Shown here: positions 1 to 12,619 of the stretch, one piece after another
Layout: each line of letters starts with the position of its first letter
Numbering within the stretch: position 1 is the stretch's first letter
Assembly: GCA_036785705.1 (NCBI GenBank)
Contig: JAWUZG010000036.1
Span: 10,969,501 to 11,033,500, forward strand
Length of the DNA: 64,000 bases
Direction of reading: 5' to 3'
Origin: Acanthornis magna
Lineage: Eukaryota > Chordata > Aves > Passeriformes > Acanthizidae
Program-made: the position numbers and the translations under genes
The notes under the pieces: model-generated
What the model saw: only the letters and a program-made list of their open reading frames with translations
What the model was told of the DNA's origin: nothing
The model's database searches: none

Positions 1-2826
1 GTTCATCTTTTAAGCACATGGGGAAATTTATTATTAACAACCACAAAAAACAGAAAAGTCCAAACCAAATAAAAACATTTTATAATACAGTAATAACTTT
101 CAGTAATAAATTTTGATACACAGAACAGTCCAAATTACTCAATGAAGAGTACTGACTGTTTAACAAGGTTCTGTGCACACACAGATCATAGATATCACAT
201 GCATAACTCTGCTTATTCAAAATGAGTTCATATTTCTAGAACAACAAATATACACTGTGTCACTAATGAAGATGCTGCTGCAGCTAAAGGGACCTGATTG
301 TTTCCTGCATTATTGGTGACAGAGCATCTTGTTGTTTACAGGTCTGAAGAGATTTCTTTTCCTGCCCTAGAGAGTAACTCAAATTTCACTCTCTTACTCC
401 CTTTATCCTCAGCCATGAGTAACGGCATAATTAGGAACAAGGAACAAAGGTAAACAAATTGGAACAGAATATTTGTCATAGATTTGTTGTTAATATATGG
501 TCTGTTGTAAAAGCATTACTGCAACAGAACAAAGCTATAGGAAATCAAAGGAAAGAAATCTTAAAATACTTTAATGTTTCATATAATGTAGTAAACAATT
601 TCCTAGCATTTATTACCAGAGTAACACAAAAACAAAAATGAGACTGTAAATGCTGTGATAATACATTATGAAAAATACTTGAAAAAAGTTTACAGAATAA
701 GCTTGTATTAACAGAGAGAGAGATGGAACAACTTAATTTTAAATAAGTAATGGAATTGTAACAAATATGTAACAATATATGCAGTAATCCCAATTATCCA
801 CCTCTATAGATAGGTGTGGATGAAATGAACAGTCTTTTAGGAAAAGCTCATTCACAAATGCAGGTTGGGCTTTTTGTCGGTTTTTTTAATCAGTTTGCTA
901 GATGCCTCGCACTGGGTATTAATACTTGAAATGGAACCTCAGCATGCACTAACTTTAAAGATGCCCATACATTAATAGTGACCCTTTACTTTTAAGACAG
1001 TATTAATACAGCACAGGCTTTCTGACCCTTGCAACTTCACATCTAATCAGAATCTGAAAAACTAAATATAATAGATAAGATCAGAAAAAGCAAAGATATT
1101 GAGAAATATGTAGTCATAGCTATGGACTATTCAATACACTGTAAATACTCTACTTTTGAAAACAGTAAGAAAAAGAATAAGGAATATGTGTGTAAATCTG
1201 GATAATAAATGAACCTATTTTCAAGCAAAAAATTGCTTGAGTTTTGCCTTTTTTTAATATGTTATCTAGTTTATTTGTATGATACTTCACAAAGTTTTTT
1301 TCTAGACTAATTCAAAATTTCAGGCTGTTCACATTCTAACAGAAGAAGTTACTGTTTCATGTCAGACTGCTGTAATAGATTTTCTAAACATTTAAACTAT
1401 TTTGAGAAAACATTTACGCTTATAAAGATTCCAGCATGACTAATGATACGCTGCAGTATCAACAAATCATCATTAGAATAATGTCGTTACATTCAAGACC
1501 CCGCTTCTAGTCTTATGAAGACGATTGTTCCCAGATGCTAGAGTGGATAATTCATGTTTCTTCAGAAGCATGTCTGCATCTGCTGCTGAATCACTGCAAG
1601 AAGCGGATGGGAAAATGGTTTCCTCTTTTTGAACCAAATGTCATTATGCACTGAACAGAAGTGGCTTCTGAGGAAATAATGGACACTGTTCTCAGCCTAC
1701 ATCGTTATAGAAGAAGGCCTTCAATGGCCCCAATTTTCTTTAAGTAAAAACTCAGACTACTGCATCCTCATCCTCCCTGAACTGTGGGACCCTTCACTAC
1801 TTTTGAATTTGCAGAAATCCATTCCATTCTTCATTTTTGTTTGAGCCCCAGAATGCTCTCTACTCATCTCTTCTGCTTTACTATCAGTAAAGACTTGGGA
1901 AGTAACAAGGAAAGAGGTGCATGAGACCTGTCACCAGTTCCCTTCCATTCCTCCCATTTCTCTTTATCTCTGGTTCATCCCATTTGCAAAAAAAACCAGT
2001 GTCCTGTCCAGCAATCAAACTCATAACAATCTTTGATTTTCAGCTTCCATCACACCCAGAGAAGATCCAAGATTTTTCCAGGAGCATAATGGCTTGAAAG
2101 AATCCCAGGGTAAAAAAGATGAGTTCAAAACTAAGAACGGATAGGAAGGAATTTAATCTCACCTTACAGTAGCATGTGTTTCCTTCCTGGCCTTTGACAG
2201 TTGTAGCATTGTTCAAGTAACATTCAGAATACTGATGCAAAGATGATCCTTTCCCCATCCTGTCACTTGGAAACATATCATTGTTTCATGAAGTCTCCCA
2301 CATATGCTAACATCTCCATGTCCTGGGGTTTATGTTTGTTTTCACTCACAGGAATTTTATGCTCAAACATCTAAAGGAGATTCAGCTTCCGATGGGCCAA
2401 TGATGCATCCATTATCAGTTTTGCTTTCCCTCATGCTGCAGCTCATACTCAAGAGAAATTCTACACAAGTAGCTTCAGAAATGTTGCATTTGAAAAGGAA
2501 CAGAAAGCCTCCCATACTCAAGCTGAGCTGTGAGCACTTTCTACTTGATGGAGGTTTTAAGAAACTCTGCATACACGGGTACCCAGCAAGCTCTTCAAGG
2601 TGTTGGTAACTACAGACGGCATTAAAGTGTGCTGTGTCACAGGCAGTACTGACACAGCTGAAAATTTTCTACTTTGTGGCACATAATTAAAATCCAACTT
2701 GAAATACTAACGTGGATATAAAATGGACAGATTTTCTTCTGCTGTGGTTATTGTTGAACTTCCCTGACATGACCAATAAAGATGCTCATCATGATTTCCC
2801 ACACGTGAGTCTAATTCCTACAGAAT
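1..2826. other. ARL15 intron (downstream of the 12411-12619 exon), no recognised element
   Basis: AT-rich sequence with no supportable gene. Short frames such as 459-641 and 2304-2609 lack coding character. The expected last ARL15 exon was looked for on the minus strand and not seen. Intron status is inferred from the gene's direction and the missing final exon. Confidence 0.6.
2822..2826. repeat. Target-site duplication AGAAT, left copy
   Basis: AGAAT directly precedes the TG of the LTR at 2827 and is repeated directly after its terminal CA at 4181-4185. A 5-bp duplication is typical of ERVL-type integrations. Confidence 0.85.
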
Positions 2827-4180
2827 TGTCTTGGGGGTATCTTTTTATCCTATCCCATCTTTGGTTTTTTTGTTTTGTGTCCAGGATGATTGCTGCCACC
2901 CCCTGGCTCCAGGGATATCATGATAATTGTGAACCAGCCTGGGATTTCCAGCTAGAGTTGAGGGGGAGACAAGGGGAGTTCCCGCCCTTTTCATCAGCGT
3001 GGGGAATTTCAGGCAGCAAGGCAGCAGGGTCTCCGTGACCAGAGATACTGTTGTATGCCAGGTTTGCCTGTTTCTTTCTCCTTCAGCACTGTGACTGGGC
3101 TCACTGCCTCTCGGCTGTTTTGGGAGCCCAGAGCCATTGTGTGTCGCACCAGGACCTGGGACTGGGGTGCCCCGTCCTCTGCTGGGAGCTGCCCTGCCTC
3201 TGCACAGCCTGACCCAGGACGGTGAACTATCCAGGGGAGAGATTCCCTGCTCAATTCCCGCTGTTTTTCTGCTACTGCTCCAGGTTTTTTGCTACATTGT
3301 AACCCAGCATCCTGTGCCTGACAGGACTCCTGCAGCTCCTGCCACAGCGGAAGAGTTTCTGCCACCTTTGGTTGGCCACCCTCGGTGAGCCAACCTCTGC
3401 CATTCCAGCTGCTACCCCTGAGGTTCCCGCAGCAGCCCGCCCCGCCATCAGTCCCACCCCACCATCGATCCCGCCCCGCTATCAATCCCACCCTGCCATC
3501 AGTCCCACCCCATTATCAACCCCGCCCCGCCATCGATCCCACCCCGCTATCAATCCCGCCCCACATCAATCCCGCCCCCCATCAGTCCCACCTGGCCATC
3601 AGTCCCGCCCGCCATCAGTCCCGCCCACCATCGATCCCACCCCGTCAGTCCCGCCCACCATCGATCCCACCCCATCAGTCCCGCCCACCATTGATCCCAC
3701 CCCGCCATCAGTCCCGCCCCACCATCAGTCCCGCCCCGCCATCAGTCCCGCCCGCCCGCCATCAGTCACGTCCCACCCGCCCGCCATCAGTCCTGCCCGC
3801 CATTGCCACGTGAGGGAGACTCAGCTGATCTTGCGCCACAGCGCCCCCTGCAGGAGTGGGGGAATCACCGCCCCTGCCCTGCCCGGCCGGAGCCACAGCG
3901 CCCCTGGTGGCTGTGACCGGAACTGCACCGACGGGAGGGCGTGTGCCAGCCCAGAGCAGGCTGTGCGGAGTTCCTGGTTTCGTTCCTTGTTGCTGCTGTT
4001 GTTTTTTGTTTGCCTTGGTATGCATACTAGTAAAGAACTGTTATTCCTTTTCCCATACCTTTGCCTGAAAGCCCCTTAATTTCAAAGTTATAATAATTCA
4101 GAGGGAAGGGGGTCATATTGTCCATTCCAGGGTGAGGTTCCTGCCTTCCTTGGCAGACATCTGCCTTTCAAACCAAGACA
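2827..4180 (+). mobile_element. Solo LTR of an endogenous retrovirus (ERVL-like), 1354 bp
   Basis: A complete solo LTR with no internal retroviral genes. It starts TGTCTTGG and ends CCAAGACA, a perfect 8-bp terminal inverted repeat with TG...CA ends, flanked by AGAAT duplications. The 3' portion (about 4025-4180, from AGTAAAGAACTGTTATTCC onward) closely resembles the 3' end of a common songbird LTR as I remember it, which sets the plus orientation. AGTAAA near 4029 may be a variant polyadenylation signal. The element is GC-rich against AT-rich flanks and carries a 17-bp minisatellite at 3445-3799. A single LTR with one duplication pair implies that recombination between two LTRs removed the provirus. 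Open frames across it (for example 3372-4079) are by-products of GC-rich repeats. Confidence 0.88.
3445..3799 (+). repeat. GC-rich minisatellite, 17-bp unit, about 21 copies, inside the LTR
   Basis: Direct tandem repeat with consensus CCATCAGTCCCGCCCCG. Reading left to right I count 21 units, mostly 17 bp, with variants of 13, 15, 16, 20 and 25 bp. Two main unit types occur, ATCAGTCCCGCC and ATCGATCCCACC. A higher-order 30-bp period (17 + 13) appears twice around 3628-3687. Many units contain CCGCCC, the core of an Sp1/KLF GC box, and many contain CpG. The array is probably unstable in copy number. No coding function is implied by the proline-rich frames it opens. Confidence 0.92.
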
Positions 4181-4185
4181 AGAAT
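4181..4185. repeat. Target-site duplication AGAAT, right copy
   Basis: Matches 2822-2826 exactly and directly follows the terminal CA of the LTR. Confidence 0.85.
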
Positions 4186-7100
4186 AGACTATGGCCAGAA
4201 ATTAATTTCATACACTGCATACCTACTCTAATGGAATGAAGATTGTGTGATCACAATCGACTTGAAAAACTTCTTTAAAAAAAATTTACTTCTGTTATAT
4301 TGAGTACCAAATAAAAATTATGTAAAAAACAGTTCAACTACACAAAATGAGCTTCCTCCTTGCTAAATATAAGGTTCACAATATATTTAACTTGCCTTTA
4401 ATCAGCAAACTTATTTTAGCACTATGGACAAAAATAGAAGAGAAGGATAAGTCCTCATCTTTTAAAAAGCAGCAGCCTGTATTACTGAACTCAAGATTTC
4501 ATTCTCATACATATAAGAAGGATGTTTGAAAGAAAAACACATACTAAATCACTTTTGCAATAGCAGAGTTTTCACAAACTTGATCCAATGCATTACTAAA
4601 TACTTTTCCATTCTTTTTCAACTGATCCTGAGACCATTTTTGCAAAAATGGTAGGGTTATATTTAGAAAGTAGTTATATAGCCACTATTTTGTTCCATTT
4701 GTAATAGTTATTAATTCTGAAAGAAATACATCTTCTCTTGTCCATGTAAAATGTCACTAACAGTAATTAAATTTTAGAGCATTCAAAAATTCCCCAGAAC
4801 AGCAATATCACAGACATAGAGGCTCAAAATGATCATAATGATTGTGTGGTCAGATTTGTATCCAACAGGCCTCAAGATTTCAATTAATTCTCTACTAAAG
4901 TGCACCAACTTTTGACCAAACAAAAAAGGTTTCAGAAAGAACTGTAAAAAGCTGAGCTCTTCTCCAATAGTATTTACTGAATACTATAAAAGCATTTATA
5001 AATATAAAAATATTTATGAAAAACATTTACTAAAATATGATTACAGATTTGTATCTGAAAGCATTTTAAAGTTTCTCTCATAAAATTGCTTCTCATTTAT
5101 AGATTGTGTTCTACCTTTACAGCCATTGTGTTTAGTTCTTCAAGTGCAGCCAACTCCTTCTCTTCAAATGATATTTTCTATCTTCTTTCTTTGCTTGTAA
5201 GTCAACAAATACACTAAATTTTCAAAGCACACAGTGAAAATAAATGCTTCTTTTCTATCTCTCTCTCAAGTCCAGTAAAAGTAATTGTGCATCTACTCTA
5301 GAACATTCATTGTTAAGTAAGAGGGAAAAATTATTTTCTAGTGTTTCCTGTACTATCTTCCTCTACTGTGGTTCAGTGTTGGGGGATATGCAAAAAAGCA
5401 TGAGAAGTAAAGGGGTAGGTAGAAGGGTCCAAGTCTTGTTGGATTTTAGAGTTCCACATCTGCAACTTCCTGCACCAGTTCTACTTTTACACCTTCCTCC
5501 CACCTCTTGTTCGTGCCTGTACACCAACTTATCCTATAGTCTTTTCATCTTTTTTAAATATAAGACCATAAGGAAGGATGGGAGTTAAATAATAATCTTT
5601 AGGCCCAGAAGTTCATCACATGGTCGCACAAACAGGCAGACTGTCACATCTGAAAGATGGGAGAGCCATAGAGGACAGCAAACAAACCACTGCTGCTGAT
5701 AAAAGAAATACTCGAAGTACACACTATCTCTATATATATATAAAACAACTATTTGAAGACCCAAAGAGTGCTGTAAAAATCAATGTCTGATGTTCAAAAT
5801 TACATACAGCAATACTCTTCAAAATCTACCCCAAGACATGCAGCCTTTTTTTTTTTTTTTTTGCATGTGACACCATTAGCTACAAAGGGCTATTCAAGAG
5901 GTTTCTTTCTCTAAGTACAGTTGGATATTGTGAAATTGGTATATGGAGACAGTACTTCCACTCCTGTGTCTTAGCTACTCTACTCCTACTCTTTATCTCC
6001 TTATACATTGTGTAACATGTGCGCATTTGCAGGTGTGCTCATGCATTTTCTCTGGTGTCTTCAGGAACATCATTCCAAATCAAAGTTTCTAGGAGCAGTC
6101 TTTGAACTCATTTCCTTGCGGACTTACATATTTGTCAAGAGCACAACTAGGAATTTACTACTCAGAGACACACTTTGCTTTGTTAAACAGGCCACATACA
6201 CTGGGACAACAATACTAAGCTGTACTAAGTGATATTATTCACCCAAAAATTAACAACCATACCAATTCATCTTTTAATCTAATGAAAATTTACTGACGAT
6301 TTTATCTGTCATGGCTTTGTTTATTTTAAAACATAATTGAAACACAAATTCATGTAAAGAAAATGTGTGGTCACTGTTTGGATTCAGTCTTGCAACTGTA
6401 TGAAATTCCTTGCTGATTACATTTAACTAGGATACGGATATGGTCACATTTATTTAATTTTCTTATATTTTATATTGCACTTTATATATATTATTTTTAT
6501 TATAGGATCCTTTTATATCTGAATCACCTTCCTAATAGGTATGAAGAAATTTTTAATCAGAATGGAAGTCCACATAAGACATGCAAATAGGAGTTACTTC
6601 TGCATTGTTCTAAACATGGCAAAACTAATATTGTCTAAACACCAGTTTAATAATATTCTCCTCTCCTGCAAATGAGTTCATAACTGAAGTCTGACAAATA
6701 ACTCTTCTGTTCCCTCAAAGGCCACAGTTGTGAAGGAAGCAGCCAATACTCAAAATAGCAGAGTCCAGCTCCAAAACAATCTTCAAATATCAGGGGATAC
6801 ACCTTGGACGAAAAGAAGTATTTGCAGTGAGGGGATTGCAAATATTAAGGTCACTAAGGTCACTATGATCTCAAAACAGAGAAGGAATCTATATTTTGGC
6901 TATTTACTGCAGTAATCTGAAGATAAATCACCTCAGAAACAGTTTCTGGAGGAACCAAAAATCTGCCCCCGATTTAACTTTGCTATGGATGTCCCTGTCA
7001 TAAAGTACACAGATTTGCAACAGCTGGTCTTTGAAAACTCAGATTTGAGAGCCTTGACCAGGGTGAGGAAGGGACAGACTGCAGAGAAAACTTCATTTTC

Positions 7101-10100
7101 ATTTTTGGTTTTAAGATAAGTTTTCGTAGTATCTGCTCCTGGACAAAATACCTGCTAAAAACTCTTAAATCAGATACTGCATACTCTCTGAAGCTAAACC
7201 TCTTTAGTTGCCACTGCTCAATGCAGTTTTTCAGATTGCTAGTAATGACACCTATAACTTAAACATTGAAAGGGTTTCCAAAAAGAAACCATTTTCCCCA
7301 ACTAACAGAAACCACAAATGACATGAACAATGGAAAAAACAGTACAAAGACATTGAAATACAAAGAAGTGATTACATTCTGGAATTGAGCCTGTCATACA
7401 CAGCCAACTTAGACCATTGGTAGGCCCAGAAAGCCCATTTCCTAGAGTGCTACAGATTCCCAGCACCACTAAGTGCCTCCACTGATGCTGGCAAACCTGA
7501 GTATTCTCCTGCAAGTTATTTAGCTTTAAGATATTTAAGGCTTCAAGAAGACATTGTTTATCTAAGAAATTATTTCTAGACATAAACAACAGAGAAGAAA
7601 CTGGCAGAGTACTAGATAACAGCCCTCACAACCCTAAGATGGCTCTTTTCATAAGGAGAGTCATCTTCCACTATTCTGCTAGCAGAAAACCTAATAAAAC
7701 ACTGTCCACAATTCAAAATCCACATATTCTTAAATAAATAAATACATCACAATCTATGTAAATATGCCACAAACACTTCACACTCACTTTTGAAAATATT
7801 GTTCATAATTAAAAGATATTTTTTAAAACTTGCTCTATCAAAGAAAAAAGGAAAATCAAAATTACTCTCCTGTGGAGCTTCATGCCCTTATCAATTCAAC
7901 TTTAAAGTAAGGTAATGTATGCAAGAAAAAAAAAACAGCACTTGTGACCAGCCAAGCTTTCCACAGCTTTTTTTTTTCTGACAACTGTATTTAAAAGGGT
8001 ATAATCTTAAAATAGGCTGAGAAAACTTTTGATTCACTGTTAACTAGTAAGTCAATACTAAAAAGTTCTAGTATTTTTTAAAACAGGAATTTAGAACAGA
8101 TCTTCAGTGATTTCTTCTGTTATTAGTGGCCACCAATTTAATACATGAAAGAAATTTATTAGTTGCCTGAATTTTTGGATAACCGAAGAAAAACCAACCA
8201 ACACATTATACTCTATGAGCATCTTCACATATATGGTCTTAGAAGAGAATAGTTCAAATGGTGTGGACCTACACTGATAATCTAGTGCAACTACAATCTT
8301 AAAAACAGCCTTAAAAATAAAAAAAAAGAAATGCCCCAAAGTCAACATACTGGCAAACAAGTAGCTTCTTCACCAGTGAACTGGAAAAACTAATTCAATT
8401 TGATTCCTCCTTTGTGGAATACTATATGGCTTCCAGGAGTCCTGAACAGAATCAGGGGAGTGCCCAGAATAGCCTGCTCCTAAAATATAGTTGGCTACAG
8501 ACAACTTCCAACATATGTGGCTCCTAACTATTGCTCTGAACTGGGAGAAGAGTGGCTCTCTTTGCACACTGGTTCAACTCACAAGAACCCACTGCAATAT
8601 CCAGCTTCTGATACTATTACACAAAGTAGAAAACATTCAAAAATAAAAATCAACAAGTTGATAATGACAGTAATGCCTGTTCCCTTTCAAAGCAATTTGA
8701 AGTCCTTTTATCGCCATCACTCTCCTGCAATATTCTAAGCCCGTAACAGAAATATGACTAATCAAAGCCAGTTTCAATAATCAGCAATACTTTTGTGTAG
8801 AAAAGCAAAAGCACATTCTGTCAGCAAGATACTTATTTAAAAAACCATACAATTATGTAAACTCTTTTGGAACTGTACCCTGTATTTTGGAAACCATGGC
8901 CAAACTGATATGCCACCACGTTCCCTCATATGCTGACTAACTAAATTTATTTTTCATTTGTAAAAATTTTTATTTACTATTTTATAAGGTTTCCAAAACA
9001 ACAGTCAGAACTGACTGACACATTATTAATTATTCATAACCGTGATTTTAATCTAAAATAAGGTTATTTTGGAGCAAACTTATTGAGTCAAACACAATAG
9101 TATCAGTTTTACAGCCTGGTTAATATATGCAGTCTTTCTTTCAGCATGGCTCAGTTGAAATCACTTATCAGATACTTGAAAACATCGAAATAAGGGCTAT
9201 TATCACAGAAAAAACAAAACAGTTTGCAAATATCTTTGACATGTGAAGATGAAATAACCACCACAGAAGTTTATGTAAGAGAAAAATGAGGGACATCTTC
9301 ATCTATAGTTTCTACAATGAAATGTCAAGTTTACTTTCTTGATTTAATTTTAAAATCGAAATGCAACTAGGAAACAGCTAACCAGCAACTGAACTCGGGA
9401 AAAAAAGGATTACATTTACTGATTAGTATTTCAACTTGGCTTCTCCTGTAAGTTTCCCTGGTCATTTCAGTAATATGAAGTATATTCTGCAAAATTAATT
9501 AGGTTAAATTGCATTTCATAAAGTAAGTAAGTTATGTGGATATTTTTGCAAATATCTATCATAGCTGTGAATTGAACTCTTCATGACATTGCTTATTACT
9601 TACAGCACACAGGTTCTAAAACATCATTTCTACCTAAGCAATGCACAGAAAAAAACACATTAAATAAAGTACAACATTTTGAAAAACTGAAGCAACTGCA
9701 CTTCCCAACAATAAATATAACTAACATCTGTTGCAGAAACTGCTTGGCACTTGCACAGTTTTGTGAAGAATTTTTGTTGTAGATAAATATTTTTCTACAT
9801 TTCCTATTATGCACCACTCAACTCAGACATTTTCCTTAATTATACTCCAAGGAGTCCTTTCATATCCATTAAAGAAAGGCAAATTGTTGCCTAAAAGAAT
9901 GCATATACGCTTTTAAATTTCAACTGTGATTCGTTTGTATTCTGACACATGAAAAAATCAAGAAATACTTATAACTAACAGACTTAGTTCAGAAAAACTG
10001 TCTAATAAAACTCTCGATGCTCAACATATTACATTTGTTAAATACTTTGATATGTTGGTTTTGATATAAGCAGCAGTCTTGTGATTCATCATTTTACTTT

Positions 10101-12410
10101 CGTTCCACATCTCAATAATGAGGACAATAGCACAGCAAAGCCTTTAGGAAAGCAAGAAATTTCCATTTTAACATAGGCAAAAATGACTGAAGAAGGCTTC
10201 TTTGTATACACACCAAACAGAACAAATTTTTCAGGGACAATGTAACAACTTTGTGAAGTTCCCGTCTTTTTTTTTTTCCTTTTCTTCTTTTTTCCCTTTT
10301 AATTTTGTTTTCCACTATTCTTAAATAAAGAATTTTAAAAAACACTGAGCTCTTGATATACGGTAAGTTTTTTTCCCTGAAAATATGCATATGCTGTGCA
10401 CATTTAACAAAATTGTCATATTCTGCATTTCATACACCTCACATTAGCAATCAAGACCTGTCTGCTGTGATAATAAAACGTAAGATTTTTTTTTTAAAGC
10501 ATGCAGTAGAAACCTATTTAAATGCTATTGTAAGCATATAGAGATCTATTACCCTACTGAGATTTCAAGCAACTGGTAATGAAGAATGAGGTGAAACTGA
10601 GGGTACTGCCAATAAAAGAAACGAAATGCTAACTCTAAATGCACAAAAAATTCAGTTCAGGCCCAAAAGTCTATCCACATGGGCTCAGCTGCAAAATGAG
10701 AGACTTACAAGTATAATTTGCTGTAAAGCAAACCAACTGGCATTGTATTCATTATTAATATGAAATGGGACAAGGAACATTTCTTAAATTTTATTTGCTA
10801 TCAAAATCCTCACTTAACATTGAACCAAATCTGGCTACTTTAAAAATGAAAAATATAGTAAAGTAAGAAATACTTAAATCATGTGAGAAGCAGCACTTTT
10901 GCCGATAACAATTGTAATCTGTATTGCTCTATGAAAAAAGTTAAAGCCAAAGAACGTCAACTATAATTGGATGACAAAATCTAATCAGTACTGTCTCAGG
11001 ACATTGTAATTTTTTAAGTGGAAGGTTTAGGACTGCATGCTTTGCTTTTATGCTGTACAATAAACTAGGCCAAATCATTAAATTTATATATATCAAAATC
11101 CATATTACATTTCCTTTAAATATTCATTACATCTTTCCAAGTCTGTTTTTATATGAACAAGACCTAGAACTTATAGATTCTATTCCTGCCTCATTTTTGT
11201 TTACCTTCTTATGTAACTTGATATATTAAATCCAAATTCCTTTTTTTTCTCCTTTTTCCTAAGGATGAATTCTCAGAGGAAAAGACCAACAATTTAATAA
11301 AACATTTAACAGTAAAGTTTACATAGCTCTCACTTAATCTATTCTCATATTAAAAATACTGCTATACTCCAGTCACATTTACACCACTTCTTAACACATA
11401 ATAAGCTTAATTTCTTTTGACTAAGGAGGCATAAGTAGCAATAAAGACTGTATGCTCAACTACACCGTACTAAGAGCAGCTGTTCCACAGATCAGTTTAT
11501 TCTGAATTGAAAGTCTAAAATTTCATATTTTAGACAAAGAAAATCTATGAAAGAATCAAGTTTAAATACAAATCAGCAATACCATAAGGTGCTGAAACAG
11601 TTTTCACTCTGCTGCATTCACAAAACAAATAGATATCACATATAATCTTTCATAGTAGGAGTCCTTTAAATTATATTTATGAACAGAACAACACAACCAG
11701 ATTTTAACTTCTTCCTACAATTTCAAAACAACAAGTAATTTTCAGCATTTCCTCAACTGTATCTGACATGATAGGAATGTAGACAAGATGAATTTCTCAG
11801 AAACTGAAGAGCAAAAGGTACACTGAATAGAACAATTACATAATTTACTGTGTGATAGCTAGAAATTAGACAAAAACATTACTCCTTAGAACAGGAAGAT
11901 CAGAACTAGTTAAGGACTTCAGAACAGGAATTGCAACTCTGACCTCACATCAGTACAGAGCAGCTCAGAAAAAAAGCTTTTACATAAAAAAGACAACCTA
12001 TGGCTGCAACGTATTGCTTTAAGCAGTTGAAAAGAATGGAGTAATGGAACAGTGCAAAATTAAAACTAATAGCAAATAAAAACCCAAGCTAAACAAAAAA
12101 ATCACTGTCCTAGCAGCTTTTCATAAGAGTAGTTTCAAAAACATCTTTTCTCCCTTAAGCAAAATATGGTGAAAGCACAAGATCTGTTTGTATCCAAGTA
12201 TTACTTGTCTGTTTTCCAGAACAACTAAGCCTGTATAGAGTGCAGTGGACTAAGTTTTTAGGGATTGGGACTGTTCTTGGTCTGCATACTTACAGTAAAG
12301 AAGAAACTGAGGCCGGTCCTTAACCGGGATGTCAGGGCAATAAGTGATAGTGGATCAGTGGTGTGCAGACAGTAAATACAAACAGGCAAGAAGTGGCCAC
12401 AATAACATAC
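4186..12410. other. ARL15 intron, no recognised element
   Basis: About 8.2 kb of AT-rich intronic DNA between the solo LTR and the 12411-12619 exon. It contains a poly-T run at 5846-5862 and T-rich tracts near 10265-10310. The open frames here (for example 5244-5588 and 7302-7589) show no domain, no splice-consistent context and biased composition. I see no gene, RNA or intact repeat in it. Confidence 0.6.
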
Positions 12411-12619
12411 CTCTTGTACTGAGCGAGCCGCTGGCTTGTCTTGGTGATTGGCCAGTATTAAAAACGGCAAAGTACATAACTGTGGGTGCTGGAGAGCAGA
12501 ATGCAGTTCATTCCTAGCAGTTTCTAGATCGTCTTCAGAGGAGGCGCTGTCTAGTACAAATATTACCCCTTGGGATCCTTGGTAATAACGACTCCAGTAT
12601 TTCCTGATATTGTCAGCTC
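12411..12619 (-). CDS. ARL15: ARL15 internal coding exon, switch II to G4 motif (probably coding exon 4)
   Basis: These 209 bases encode about residues 86-154. They start with the last two bases of a split glycine codon and end in phase 0 after VQE. The exon begins ADNIRKYWSRYYQGSQG, corresponding to ARF switch II, but alanine occupies the position of the catalytic glutamine (A86 in ARL15 numbering). FVLDSAS is the beta-strand aspartate region. The guanine-base motif reads ANHQDKP, where ARFs have ANKQD. Both departures are normal for ARL15 as I know it and are not damage. The acceptor is cttgaaag|GAGCTGAC, with a rather weak pyrimidine tract, and the donor is CAAGAG|GTATGT. Frame open beyond the donor is intronic read-through. 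Methionine 12 bases into the open frame is upstream intron, not a start. The final exon (about 50 residues) was not found below this point. Confidence 0.95.

Noticed and set aside
1..60. Possible minus-strand polyadenylation signal (TTTATT on the plus strand at about 27-32), hinting at a 3' UTR end
   Set aside because: AATAAA occurs often by chance in AT-rich DNA, and no coding exon for the ARL15 C-terminus was found between it and 12411.
3009..3491. 160-codon minus-strand open frame
   Set aside because: It lies wholly within the solo LTR, opposite to its orientation, with no recognisable domain.
3372..4079. 235-codon proline-rich open frame (and overlapping 142-codon frame)
   Set aside because: It crosses the 17-bp minisatellite and the 3' part of an LTR. 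The repeat lacks stops in more than one frame, so openness is a composition effect.
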